The notes below the pieces were generated by a model that had not been told where the DNA came from, searched no databases, and worked only from the letters and a program-made list of their open reading frames with translations. Positions 1 to 7,385 of a stretch of DNA of 19,434 nt are shown here, piece by piece; position 1 is the first letter of the stretch, and every line of letters starts with the position of its first letter. The DNA is taken from positions 1-19,434 of the forward strand of contig CAJLUP010000024.1 in assembly GCA_905209865.1 (NCBI GenBank). Reading direction: 5' to 3'. Both the position numbers and the translations under genes were made by a program. The stretch comes from an uncultured Lachnospiraceae bacterium. Its GTDB lineage: Bacteria > Bacillota > Clostridia > Lachnospirales > Lachnospiraceae.

Positions 1-180
1 TCGGCAAAACGTCCGGGAATTGTCGGGCATATCGTGCAGGAAGGCGAGGATCTGTGGAGTCTGGCGAAGAAATATATGACAACAGTTTCCGGGATTATGG
101 AAGTCAATTCCATGGAAAGTGAAAATGTGAAAGCGGGGGATAAATTATTGATTTTTAAAGAGAATATGAGTATACTGTAA
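1..180 (+). CDS. C-terminal end of a LysM-domain protein (5' end outside window)
   Basis: Frame 1 is open from the first base to TAA at 178-180, giving the last 59 residues of a protein whose start lies to the left. The visible part is almost entirely one LysM module: HIVQEGEDLWSLAKKY, then a helix, then NSMESENVKAGDKLLIF. LysM modules bind peptidoglycan or spore-cortex glycans. In Lachnospiraceae the gene upstream of ispE is often a protein with SPOCS (DUF3794) domains and a terminal LysM, linked to the spore coat; that assignment is inference from family knowledge and from spoIIR nearby, since no SPOCS domain is visible here. The last 33 bases of the gene also carry the promoter for ispE. 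Confidence 0.8.
   Translation, partial: SAKRPGIVGHIVQEGEDLWSLAKKYMTTVSGIMEVNSMESENVKAGDKLLIFKENMSIL
148..176 (+). promoter_or_regulatory. sigma-A promoter for ispE-gntR, inside the end of the LysM gene
   Basis: TTGATT at 148-153 and TATACT at 171-176 are separated by 17 nt. Transcription would begin near 183, just after the LysM stop codon, leaving a leader of about 100 nt before ispE. The box match and spacing are good, but there is no experimental support. Confidence 0.6.
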
Positions 181-285
181 GCATAATGTATACAAGATAC
201 AAATAGATGCACCGCTGTAAAAAATAGAGGGAAATAGAAGACGGAACGTGAGAGTCGGAGAGAAAACAGAGTGGGAGGACGGAAG

Positions 286-1161
286 ATGAATGAGATTGAA
301 TTGAAATCGCTGGCAAAGATCAATCTTGGATTGGATGTACTTGGAAGAAGAGAAAACGGATATCATGACGTAAGGATGGTAATGCAGTCAATCTACCTTC
401 ATGATGATGTAAAGATTGAGAAAAAGAGGAAGGAAGGGATCGAGATTATGTCGAATCTGAGATTCCTTCCGACCGGAGACGGAAATATTGCATATAAAGC
501 CGCGAAGATGCTGATGGAAGAGTTTTCTCTGGAAGGAGGCGTAAGAATTACGTTGGAGAAACATATTCCGGTTGCTGCCGGACTGGCAGGCGGCAGTTCT
601 AATGCGGCTGCAGTTCTCTTTGGCATGAATCGGCTGTTTCGGCTTGGGTTATCAAGAGAAGAACTGATGGCAAGAGGCGTACGGCTCGGGGCAGACGTAC
701 CTTACTGTATTATGAGGGGGACGGTTCTCGCAGAGGGGATCGGTGAGGAACTAAGAGAACTTCCGCCGATGCCAAGATGTACGGTTCTGATTGCAAAGCC
801 TCCGATCAGCGTTTCTACAAAAGCGGTATATGAAGCGCTGGATGCGAAAGAGATTACGGAACATCCTGATATTGACGGGATTATGGAAGGGCTGGAAAAA
901 GGAGATCTGAAAAAGATCGCCTCCTGCATGGGAAATGTTTTGGAAGATGTGACAATCCCAATGCATCCGGTCATTGAAGAGATCAAGCAGGAAATGAAGG
1001 CGTGCAAAGCGTTGAATGCAATGATGAGCGGAAGCGGTCCGACTGTGTTCGGACTGTTTGAAAACAGAACTGCGGCGAAGGAAGCCCAAAGACGTATCAG
1101 AGAAAAGTCACTGGCGGGACAAGTGTATGTGACGAGTATCCATGGAGTAAGGAGGAGATAA
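286..1161 (+). CDS. ispE: 4-diphosphocytidyl-2-C-methyl-D-erythritol kinase
   Basis: This cytoplasmic GHMP-family kinase phosphorylates CDP-methylerythritol at the 2-hydroxyl using ATP, the fourth step of the MEP isoprenoid pathway. The 291-residue product has the usual length. Visible marks are the N-terminal LAKINLGLDVLGRRENGYH with catalytic Lys11, the ATP-binding glycine loop PVAAGLAGGSSNAAAVL at 95-111, the catalytic Asp137 in LGADVPYC, and the C-terminal GHMP motif MSGSGPTVFGLF. ATG at 286 is chosen because GGAGG at 274-278 sits 7 nt before it; an in-frame GTG at 271 lies upstream of that ribosome site and is rejected. The gntR start follows the stop by 1 nt, so the two genes are probably translationally coupled. 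Start GGAGGAGATAAG for gntR is embedded in the ispE end. Confidence 0.97.
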   Translation: MNEIELKSLAKINLGLDVLGRRENGYHDVRMVMQSIYLHDDVKIEKKRKEGIEIMSNLRFLPTGDGNIAYKAAKMLMEEFSLEGGVRITLEKHIPVAAGLAGGSSNAAAVLFGMNRLFRLGLSREELMARGVRLGADVPYCIMRGTVLAEGIGEELRELPPMPRCTVLIAKPPISVSTKAVYEALDAKEITEHPDIDGIMEGLEKGDLKKIASCMGNVLEDVTIPMHPVIEEIKQEMKACKALNAMMSGSGPTVFGLFENRTAAKEAQRRIREKSLAGQVYVTSIHGVRRR

Positions 1162-1162
1162 G

Positions 1163-1840
1163 ATGCCGATAGATTTTGAAGTGACGATGAATGAATATCT
1201 TCCGTTAAGAGACGTTGTATTCAACACGCTTAGAAGGGCAATCTTAAGAGGAGAACTAAAGCCGGGAGAGCGGCTGATGGAGATTCAGCTTGCAAACAAA
1301 CTGGGGGTGAGCAGAACGCCCATCCGCGAAGCGATCCGAAAATTGGAATTAGAAGGTCTTGTGCTTATGATCCCGCGTAAAGGTGCGGAAGTGGCGGAGA
1401 TTACAGAAAAAAATCTGCGCGATGTGTTGGAAGTGCGATGTGCGTTGGAAGAACTTGCCGTACAGCTTGCATGTGACCGTATTAAGAAAGAGGAAATACA
1501 AGAACTGCATACAGCGGCTGCCCGTTTTGAGGAGATGCTTGACAGTGATGACATCACAAGAATCGCTCAGGCGGACGAAGCGTTTCATGATGTGATTTTT
1601 CAGGCGACGGATAATGAAAGACTGATCCAGCTTCTGAATAATCTCCGTGAGCAGATGTATCGATATCGGATCGAATATTTGAAGAAGAAAGAATGTTATC
1701 CCCAACTGATCGCAGAACATGAGGCGATCATGCAGGCAATCGAAGGGCATGATAAGGGAATGGCAACAAATATTACAGGGCAGCATATCAATAATCAGGT
1801 AGATACTGTAGTGGGAACGCTGCGCAGCAAAGAAGAATAG
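1163..1840 (+). CDS. GntR-family transcriptional regulator, FadR subfamily (FCD domain)
   Basis: A 225-residue DNA-binding regulator. Residues about 12-75 form the winged helix-turn-helix, including QLANKLGVSRTPIREAIRKL, the GntR signature. Residues about 85-212 form an all-helical FCD ligand domain; Asp138, His142, His186 and His208 match the usual metal-binding set of this family, so the effector is likely a carboxylate held by a metal. The gene starts 1 nt after ispE, with GGAGGAG inside the ispE end as ribosome site. The ispE-gntR-spoIIR neighbourhood is familiar from Clostridia, but the target and ligand of the regulator cannot be read from the sequence. Confidence 0.92.
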   Translation: MPIDFEVTMNEYLPLRDVVFNTLRRAILRGELKPGERLMEIQLANKLGVSRTPIREAIRKLELEGLVLMIPRKGAEVAEITEKNLRDVLEVRCALEELAVQLACDRIKKEEIQELHTAAARFEEMLDSDDITRIAQADEAFHDVIFQATDNERLIQLLNNLREQMYRYRIEYLKKKECYPQLIAEHEAIMQAIEGHDKGMATNITGQHINNQVDTVVGTLRSKEE

Positions 1841-1908
1841 AAAAGCAAAGAAGAGAAGAAACAGAAAAGCCGAGAAGTTGAAAAAACTGAGAAGCCGGGA
1901 AAAATTAC

Positions 1909-1936
1909 TTGAATTTATAAAAGAATTGTTTATGAT
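1909..1936 (+). promoter_or_regulatory. candidate sigma-A-type promoter for spoIIR-CDF
   Basis: TTGAAT (1909-1914) and TATGAT (1931-1936) are spaced by 16 nt, about 70 nt upstream of the spoIIR start. Relatives express spoIIR from sigma-F; I could not recognise a convincing sigma-F element, so this may serve basal expression or be fortuitous. Confidence 0.4.
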
Positions 1937-2006
1937 GTATAAAAGGAAATGAAATGTCCATACTCTTTGTACGTGATCAGAAAAGAATCAGACGGAGGGA
2001 ATACAT

Positions 2007-2723
2007 ATGGACAGAATAAAACGCAAAAAACAGTTCGGCAGGCAAGAGGCATACGAAGGGGGCGAAGGCGGGATTGCTCAGAGGCAGATCCGTTGGCAGA
2101 GACGATTCTGTGCGGCAGCGGCAGTTTTATTTGCATTGGCTGTGGCAGTTGTTCTGACAGCAGTAGTTTACAGGATGGATGCGAAGGCGCAGAGTTTATT
2201 GCAGCGTCGTCTGTCCGAAGAGGTGCTTCGATTTCACGTTCTGGCAAACAGCGACAGCGAGGAAGATCAGGCATTAAAATTGAAAGTGCGCGATCGGGTA
2301 TTGGAATTTTTGGAAGTCAGCCTTCCTGATGAGAAGGAGATGACGGAAGAAGAAACGGTGATGTGGATTCGAGAGCATATTGACGAAATTGAGGGCGTAA
2401 GCCGGCAGTGTGTCGCTGAGGAATCTTATGATTATCCTGTTAGTGCGGCAGTGACAACTTGTTGGTTTCCGGATAAAACATACGGGGATGTGACATTTCC
2501 GGCAGGTAATTATGAGGCGCTTCGGATCGAGATCGGTTCGGCAAAAGGACAGAATTGGTGGTGTGTTCTTTATCCGGGTCTTTGCTTTCTTGATACGACC
2601 AATGCGGTTCTTCCTGATGAAGGGAAAGAGAAATTGAAGCATGTTTTGACAGAAGAGGAGTATTCAGAAATTACGGCGGGGACAGATTTTAAGATAAGCT
2701 GGTATTTTTGGAAAGAGAAGTAA
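2007..2723 (+). CDS. spoIIR: stage II sporulation protein R
   Basis: SpoIIR is the forespore-made signal that, after export, triggers the SpoIIGA protease in the mother-cell membrane to mature pro-sigma-E. The 238-residue protein has a basic N-terminus, one hydrophobic segment at about 34-56 (signal anchor), and then the SpoIIR domain, recognisable by LRFHVLANSDSEEDQALKLK, the mid-domain TFPAGNYEALRIEIG and GQNWWCVLYPGLCF. The N-terminal cytoplasmic part (about 33 residues) is somewhat long. The start ATG follows GGAGGG (1994-1999 region) by 7 nt. The stop is 1 nt before the CDF gene, whose ribosome site lies within the spoIIR end. This gene marks the host as an endospore former. Confidence 0.95.
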   Translation: MDRIKRKKQFGRQEAYEGGEGGIAQRQIRWQRRFCAAAAVLFALAVAVVLTAVVYRMDAKAQSLLQRRLSEEVLRFHVLANSDSEEDQALKLKVRDRVLEFLEVSLPDEKEMTEEETVMWIREHIDEIEGVSRQCVAEESYDYPVSAAVTTCWFPDKTYGDVTFPAGNYEALRIEIGSAKGQNWWCVLYPGLCFLDTTNAVLPDEGKEKLKHVLTEEEYSEITAGTDFKISWYFWKEK

Positions 2724-2724
2724 A

Positions 2725-3909
2725 ATGACACAATTTTTAATCAAACATTTTATCAAAGATTATGAGGACGTAGAGAAGATATCTGTGAGAACAGCATACG
2801 GAGTGCTGGCGAGTATCGTAGGTATCTTCTGCAATGTCTTTTTATTTGCAGTAAAGTTTACAGTCGGACTGATCGCACACAGTGTGTCGGTCATGGCAGA
2901 TGCATTTAACAACTTATCCGATGCGGGTTCATCGATCATTAGTTTTATTGGTGTGAAAATGGCGGAGAAACCGGCGGACAGAGATCATCCGTTTGGACAT
3001 GGACGGATTGAATACATAGCGGCGCTTGTTGTATCATTTATCATTTTAGAAGTGGGATTTACATTTTTAAAAGATTCGATCGGGAAAATACAGTCGCCTG
3101 AAAAACTGAATTTCCAAATGATTTCCGTGATCATATTGATCTTATCGATCGGGGTAAAGTTATGGCTGGGGCTGTTTAATAAACGGCTCGGCGAGCGGAT
3201 CAATTCGAAAGTGATGATGGCGGTATTTGCAGATTCTATGGGGGATGTTATCACAACCGGAGCGACGATCCTTTCTTTGATTGTATTTAGGATCACAGGC
3301 TGGAATATTGACGGCGTAGTCGGAATCGGAGTTGCACTTGTCGTAATGTGGGCAGGTGTCGGAATTGCGAAAGATACGTTAGAACCACTGATCGGCGAGG
3401 CGATCGATCCTCAGGTGTACGATCAGATAAAGGCATTTGTGGAAAAATATGACGGAATTGAAGGAACACATGATCTGATCGTTCATAATTATGGTCCGGG
3501 CAGGAGCATGGCGTCGATTCATGCAGAGGTTCCGAACGATGTAGATATTGAGCGGTCGCATGAGATCATTGACCGGATTGAAAGAGATGCAAAACAGACG
3601 CTTGGACTCTTCCTCGTAATTCACATGGATCCGGTAGAAATGAAAGATGAAAAAGTACTTCAAATACGAAGAGTGGCGGAACAGATATTGAAGGAACTTG
3701 ATCCAGCATGCAGTTTGCACGATTTTCGAATTGTTCATGGAACAAGGCAGATCAATCTTGTGTTTGATATGGTGATTCCGATCGATTATGATGAGGATAG
3801 AAGAAATGAACTTCCGTTGTTGATGATGGAACGCCTGAAACAGGTGGACCATAGATACGAATGTGTGATTACCGTTGATTATGAATTTGTGGCGAAGGCG
3901 GAAGTGTAA
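2725..3909 (+). CDS. cation diffusion facilitator family transporter, manganese-type (MneP/MneS-like)
   Basis: A 394-residue membrane antiporter predicted to export a divalent cation in exchange for protons. Six membrane segments lie in about residues 25-215. Helix II carries ADAFNNLSD (Asp59, Asn62, Asp66) and helix V carries ADSMGD (Asp170, Asp174). This NxxxD/DxxxD pair resembles the Mn-selective branch (Bacillus MneP/MneS) rather than the HxxxD pairs of zinc exporters; the manganese call is inference. The HPFGHGRIEY loop after helix II is a family hallmark. The cytoplasmic CDF dimerisation domain spans about 215-305, and a further 85-residue C-terminal extension follows. ATG is 1 nt after the spoIIR stop with only a weak ribosome site (GAAAGAGAAG), suggesting coupling. 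Confidence 0.92.
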   Translation: MTQFLIKHFIKDYEDVEKISVRTAYGVLASIVGIFCNVFLFAVKFTVGLIAHSVSVMADAFNNLSDAGSSIISFIGVKMAEKPADRDHPFGHGRIEYIAALVVSFIILEVGFTFLKDSIGKIQSPEKLNFQMISVIILILSIGVKLWLGLFNKRLGERINSKVMMAVFADSMGDVITTGATILSLIVFRITGWNIDGVVGIGVALVVMWAGVGIAKDTLEPLIGEAIDPQVYDQIKAFVEKYDGIEGTHDLIVHNYGPGRSMASIHAEVPNDVDIERSHEIIDRIERDAKQTLGLFLVIHMDPVEMKDEKVLQIRRVAEQILKELDPACSLHDFRIVHGTRQINLVFDMVIPIDYDEDRRNELPLLMMERLKQVDHRYECVITVDYEFVAKAEV

Positions 3910-4041
3910 GTAAAAACGGGAATAAGAGAAAGATCGAAAGAAAAAATAAAAGAAAGTTCAAAAGGCAGAAAGAATAAAAGAGTAATAAAGAAGAGTAAAA
4001 AGAAGGATAAAAGGAAGAACAAAAGGAAGAAGGAACGGGAA
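3910..4041 (+). other. purine-rich spacer, open in frame between CDF and thioesterase genes
   Basis: This 132-nt spacer is about 87% purine on the coding strand (17 pyrimidines by my count). Its length is a multiple of three and the frame shared by both flanking genes contains no stop after the CDF TAA at 3907-3909; it would read as a 44-residue Lys/Arg-rich linker. The other frames contain several TAA triplets. No ATG, GTG or TTG occurs in the open frame before 4042, so no upstream start exists. I see no promoter or hairpin. Confidence 0.75.
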
Positions 4042-4764
4042 ATGGAAAGAACACATCAATATGAGTTCGAAAGTAAGGTAAGATATAGTGAGATCGACCA
4101 TAGAGGTACGATGACACTTCCGGCGCTTATTAATTATTTTCAAGATTGCAGTACGTTTCAGTCCGAGGAAATCGGATATGGGATGGAAGTGTTAAAAAAA
4201 GAGAAAAAAGCGTGGGTACTTGCATATTGGCAAGTGATCGTAGAAAGATATCCAAAATTATGCGAAAAGATTACGGTAGGAACATTTGCGGCAGGCTTTA
4301 AAGGGATGTTCGGTAATCGTAATTTTTATATGAAAGATGAAAACGGCAGACAGATCGCATGTGCCAATTCGATATGGGTTTATATGGATGTTGAAAAAGG
4401 ACGACCGGTTCGTGTTTCGGATGAACAGGCGCAGGCTTACGGATCGGAGGAGCCGTTGGAGATGCCTTATGAGGATCGGAAGATTGAAGAGCCGAAACAG
4501 TATGAAGAAAAGCCGTCTTTCCCTGTGAGAAAGTATCATATTGACACAAACGAGCATGTAAATAATTGCCAATATGTTCAGATGGCGTTAGAAACACTTC
4601 CGCGCGATATGAGTGTCAGACAGGTAAGGGTTGATTATAAACGGTCGGCTGTGCTTGGGGATATGATTTTCCCGAAAACAGCGCAGGAAAAAGACCGCGT
4701 GCTTGTCCGTCTTTGTGATAAGAACGAAAAGCCTTACGCGGTCGTGGAATTTAAAATATCATAG
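4042..4764 (+). CDS. acyl-ACP thioesterase (FatA/FatB-like, double hotdog)
   Basis: A 240-residue cytoplasmic enzyme that hydrolyses acyl-ACP, releasing free fatty acid and ending chain elongation. Two tandem hotdog folds are visible: about residues 5-125 (MTLPALINYFQDCSTFQSEE helix) and 160-240. The second contains the catalytic region DTNEHVNNCQYVQMAL with Asp168, Asn170 and His172, matching the Asp/Asn/His residues of plant and bacterial FatA/FatB enzymes. Start ATG is preceded by AGAAGGA (4028-4034) at 7 nt. It ends 22 nt from the converging HAD gene. The acyl chain length preferred cannot be deduced. Confidence 0.93.
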   Translation: MERTHQYEFESKVRYSEIDHRGTMTLPALINYFQDCSTFQSEEIGYGMEVLKKEKKAWVLAYWQVIVERYPKLCEKITVGTFAAGFKGMFGNRNFYMKDENGRQIACANSIWVYMDVEKGRPVRVSDEQAQAYGSEEPLEMPYEDRKIEEPKQYEEKPSFPVRKYHIDTNEHVNNCQYVQMALETLPRDMSVRQVRVDYKRSAVLGDMIFPKTAQEKDRVLVRLCDKNEKPYAVVEFKIS

Positions 4765-4786
4765 ATAGTTTATCTGTGTTTACGGT

Positions 4787-5578
4787 TCAGTTATCCAGTC
4801 CTGCCAAAATATCTTCCAAAACTTCTTCCACGGAATCTGTGACGTATTCGGCGTGTCCGGCAATGCTGGGAGCTGCGTTTGACATGGCGTATCCGATGCC
4901 GGCTGTTTCAAGCATTTCTACATCATTGTACTGATCGCCGAAAGCAACGCATTCTTCCGGTTTTACGTCGAAAAGATTCATCAGATTGCGAAGCGCGCTG
5001 CCTTTGTTGCAGCCGGGAACGATGAAGTCGATCCAAATGTTTCCGGAAGTGACAACTTTGATCTCGGATGAAAACTTTTCCTGAAGTTTCTTCAGGCAAT
5101 CGGTTGTGTTGCGGGAAGTCATGTTTGCAAATGCAATCTTCAGAAAAGGGCCTTTGACAGTTAAGATATCATCGACGACTTCGGTCGTATTGTGCATGAC
5201 ATTTACAATATGGTTTACGAACTTGGGATTATTGTTTTCGATCAGACATGTGTCTTCACGTGATATGACGATTTCGAATCCCGGTTCTTTTTTTAATTCC
5301 CGGAGGATGCGGTAAGCCAGATCATCTTCGATCAGTCCGCGGGAGATTACTTTTCCCTTATGAATGCAAAGAGAGCCGTTTTCTGCAATATAGGAGATCT
5401 GGTCTTTGATTTCGTGAAACAGAAGCCGCTCGTTCGCATACTGACGCCCGCTTGCAACGGCAAAATGAACGCCTTTTTGCGTCAGTTTCCGTATCAGTTC
5501 GATTGCCCGGGGAGTCAGTTCCTGCGCTTCGTTTTGAAGCAGAGTGCCGTCTAAGTCGCTTGCGATTAATTTGATCAT
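4787..5578 (-). CDS. Cof-type HAD-IIB phosphatase
   Basis: A 263-residue haloacid-dehalogenase superfamily phosphatase, probably acting on sugar phosphates, phosphorylated cofactors or similar small metabolites. Motif I is SDLDGTLL (nucleophile Asp8, acid/base Asp10), motif II is VASGR around Ser43, motif III is the lysine Lys192 in CNKGSALRNLM, and motif IV is FGDQYNDVEML with Asp215 and Asp219. The long insert at about 85-185 is the type IIB cap. The start at 5578 is chosen because GGAGGT (5585-5590, minus strand) lies 6 nt upstream; an in-frame ATG at 5611 lies before that ribosome site. The gene is alone on its strand, convergent with the thioesterase and divergent from cobK. Substrate unknown. 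Confidence 0.92.
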   Translation of the reverse strand: MIKLIASDLDGTLLQNEAQELTPRAIELIRKLTQKGVHFAVASGRQYANERLLFHEIKDQISYIAENGSLCIHKGKVISRGLIEDDLAYRILRELKKEPGFEIVISREDTCLIENNNPKFVNHIVNVMHNTTEVVDDILTVKGPFLKIAFANMTSRNTTDCLKKLQEKFSSEIKVVTSGNIWIDFIVPGCNKGSALRNLMNLFDVKPEECVAFGDQYNDVEMLETAGIGYAMSNAAPSIAGHAEYVTDSVEEVLEDILAGLDN

Positions 5579-5601
5579 AGTCATACCTCCACAAAGTTTC
5601 T

Positions 5602-5625
5602 GCAAATACATCAGTCAGTATTTGC
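5602..5625 (-). promoter_or_regulatory. inverted repeat in the HAD gene leader
   Basis: GCAAATAC (5602-5609) and GTATTTGC (5618-5625) are perfect 8-nt inverted repeats with an 8-nt gap. They lie between the predicted HAD transcription start (near 5631) and its ribosome site. They could form an RNA hairpin in the leader or be an operator; the sequence does not decide this. Confidence 0.5.
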
Positions 5626-5637
5626 GCACTACATCGG

Positions 5638-5666
5638 ATTATAGCGTAAAAATTTTTGGCAGTAAA
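5638..5666 (-). promoter_or_regulatory. sigma-A promoter for the HAD phosphatase gene
   Basis: On the minus strand TTTACT (5661-5666) and TATAAT (5638-5643) are 17 nt apart, placing the start about 50 nt before the HAD ATG. The -10 box is perfect; the -35 box is moderate. Confidence 0.6.
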
Positions 5667-5700
5667 TAAAAAATAAAAGAAAGCAGAGGGAAAGAAGCAG

Positions 5701-6504
5701 ATGAAAAAAGAAAAGATATGGATTTTTGCAGGAACGACGGAGGGCAGGCTTCTCACCCGATTTGCGGCGCAAAGGAAGATGAAGGGCTATGTCAGTACCG
5801 CGACAGAATACGGAAAAACCGTTTTGGGAGAGACAGGGGAACTGCAGGTAATTCCAAAACGGATGGATAAGGAGCAGATGCGAACATTTATCAGAGAAAA
5901 TCATGTAGGACTTGCAATAGACGCGACGCATCCGTTTGCAAGGCAGGTTACAGAAAATATCCGCACCGCCTGTAAAGAAGAACAGATCGGATATGTTCGC
6001 TGTCTTCGGGAAGATGAAAGAGAAGCGGTATTTCCTGACGAACAAGAGATAAACGTACAAGGTACAGAGACTTTTTCCTCTGTGAAAGAAGCGGTGGAAT
6101 ATTTAAAACATACAGACGGCAATATATTTATCTCCACAGGAAGCAAGGAACTTTCTTTCTATACACAGATCAAAGATTACGGGGAACGGTGTTATGCGAG
6201 AGTTCTTTCCACACAGGAAGCAGTTGCACAAGCGGTTCGTTTGGGCTTTGAAGGAAAACATCTGATTGCAATGCAGGGTCCGTATTCGGAAGAAATGAAT
6301 TTAGCGGCGCTTCAGCATGTAAACGCAGCATACTTCGTGACGAAAGAGTCCGGCGGTGCGGGAGGGTTTGAAGAAAAGGAAAAAGCGGCAAAAAAAGCGG
6401 GAGCAAAGCTTCTTGTAATTGCGCGCCCGAAGGAGTCGGGAAAAAGTATTCAAGAGACAGAAAAAGTTATGGAAGAATTCCTTGCAAAGAAAAATCTTCT
6501 ATGA
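5701..6504 (+). CDS. cobK: precorrin-6A (cobalt-precorrin-6A) reductase
   Basis: The enzyme reduces the corrin macrocycle of (cobalt-)precorrin-6A with NADPH in cobalamin synthesis (CobK in the aerobic, CbiJ in the anaerobic pathway). The 267-residue protein shows the N-terminal nucleotide-binding GTTEGR (11-16), the family signature IDATHPFARQVTENI with Asp74 and His77, STGSKELSFY in the middle, and the C-terminal VTKESGGAGGFEEKEKAA followed by LLVIARP. AGAGGG at 5685-5690 is a ribosome site at a rather long 10-nt spacing. No other corrin gene is in this window, so the gene is isolated here; in an anaerobe it would act as CbiJ. The rpsB promoter overlaps its 3' end. Confidence 0.92.
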   Translation: MKKEKIWIFAGTTEGRLLTRFAAQRKMKGYVSTATEYGKTVLGETGELQVIPKRMDKEQMRTFIRENHVGLAIDATHPFARQVTENIRTACKEEQIGYVRCLREDEREAVFPDEQEINVQGTETFSSVKEAVEYLKHTDGNIFISTGSKELSFYTQIKDYGERCYARVLSTQEAVAQAVRLGFEGKHLIAMQGPYSEEMNLAALQHVNAAYFVTKESGGAGGFEEKEKAAKKAGAKLLVIARPKESGKSIQETEKVMEEFLAKKNLL

Positions 6505-6510
6505 TATACT
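6482..6510 (+). promoter_or_regulatory. sigma-A promoter for rpsB-tsf, overlapping the cobK end
   Basis: TTGCAA (6482-6487) and TATACT (6505-6510) are 17 nt apart. The -35 box lies in the last codons of cobK and the -10 box begins right after its stop. Transcription starting near 6517 gives a leader of about 115 nt. Confidence 0.65.
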
Positions 6511-6545
6511 ACGAATGTTGCAAAAAAACACGCATGCGGTTATCT

Positions 6546-6577
6546 CCGTCGGTGCCTAAGCCGGAAAATCCGGACGG
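6546..6577 (+). ncRNA. structured rpsB leader with two exclusive folds (candidate r-protein leader)
   Basis: The leader can form a compact hairpin CCGGA-AAA-TCCGG (6561-6573). It can instead form a stem of CCGTCGG (6546-6552) with CCGGACGG (6570-6577), seven pairs with one bulged G. The folds share 6570-6573, so they exclude each other. This lies about 55 nt upstream of the rpsB start. Autoregulation of rpsB by S2 is known in other bacteria with a different leader; whether this element binds S2 is inference. Confidence 0.45.
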
Positions 6578-6631
6578 TTTCGGAGGAAAACAAAACATGC
6601 GGAAGTAAAAAACCAGTTGGAGGAAAGAAAC

Positions 6632-7378
6632 ATGGGCGTTATTTCAATGAAACAGCTTTTAGAAGCAGGTGTTCATTTCGGACATCAGACAAGAAGATGG
6701 AACCCGAAAATGGCTCCGTACATCTACACAGAGAGAAATGGTATTTATATCATCGACCTTCAGAAATCTGTAGGAATGGTTGACGATGCATACAAAGCCG
6801 TTTCTGACATCGCGGCAGAAGGCGGCACAATCCTTTTCGTAGGAACAAAGAAACAGGCTCAGGATGCAATCAAGACAGAGGCTGAGCGCTGCGGAATGTA
6901 TTATGTAAATGAGAGATGGCTGGGCGGTATGCTCACAAACTTCAAGACGATCCAGAGCCGTATCAAACGTCTCAAAGAGATCGAGACAATGTCAGAAGAC
7001 GGAACATTCGATGTACTTCCGAAGAAAGAAGTTATCGAGCTGAAAAAAGAGTGGGCAAAACTTGAGAAGAATCTCGGCGGAATCAAAGACATGAAGGGAC
7101 TGCCGGATGCAATCTTCATCGTAGATCCGAAAAAAGAAAGAATCTGCGTACAGGAAGCACATACACTCGGAATTCCGTTGATCGGTATCTGTGATACAAA
7201 CTGCGATCCGGAAGAGCTGGATTATGTAATCCCGGGTAACGATGATGCTATCAGAGCTGTTAAGCTGATCGTTTCTAAGATGGCTGACGCTGTGATCGAA
7301 GCAAATCAGGGAGCAACAGACGAAGAATACTACGAAGCAGAGACAGCAGAAGAAGCTGAAGAGGCTGTTGAAGAGTAA
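6632..7378 (+). CDS. rpsB: 30S ribosomal protein S2
   Basis: Ribosomal protein uS2 of the small subunit, 248 residues. The start is recognisable as MGVISMKQLLEAGVHFGHQ followed by TRRWNPKM, with further conserved blocks IYIIDLQKS, FVGTKKQAQ, ERWLGGMLTN, DAIFIVDPKKE and IPLIGICDTNCDPE, and an acidic tail rich in Glu/Ala. ATG at 6632 is preceded by GGAGG (6619-6623) at 8 nt; an upstream in-frame TTG at 6617 overlaps that ribosome site and is rejected. It shares a transcript with tsf, with a terminator-like hairpin in between. Confidence 0.98.
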   Translation: MGVISMKQLLEAGVHFGHQTRRWNPKMAPYIYTERNGIYIIDLQKSVGMVDDAYKAVSDIAAEGGTILFVGTKKQAQDAIKTEAERCGMYYVNERWLGGMLTNFKTIQSRIKRLKEIETMSEDGTFDVLPKKEVIELKKEWAKLEKNLGGIKDMKGLPDAIFIVDPKKERICVQEAHTLGIPLIGICDTNCDPEELDYVIPGNDDAIRAVKLIVSKMADAVIEANQGATDEEYYEAETAEEAEEAVEE

Positions 7379-7385
7379 GAAAACG

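Noticed and set aside
271..285. GTG start extending ispE upstream by five codons
   Set aside because: The extension would contain the GGAGG ribosome site itself; ATG at 286 has ideal spacing and matches family starts.
1949..2329. Forward frame overlapping spoIIR in another phase
   Set aside because: The spoIIR frame has clear conserved motifs over the same DNA and a better ribosome site.
4763..4780. Terminator between the convergent thioesterase and HAD genes
   Set aside because: Only a 4-pair GATA/TATC hairpin with no T tract; too weak to call.
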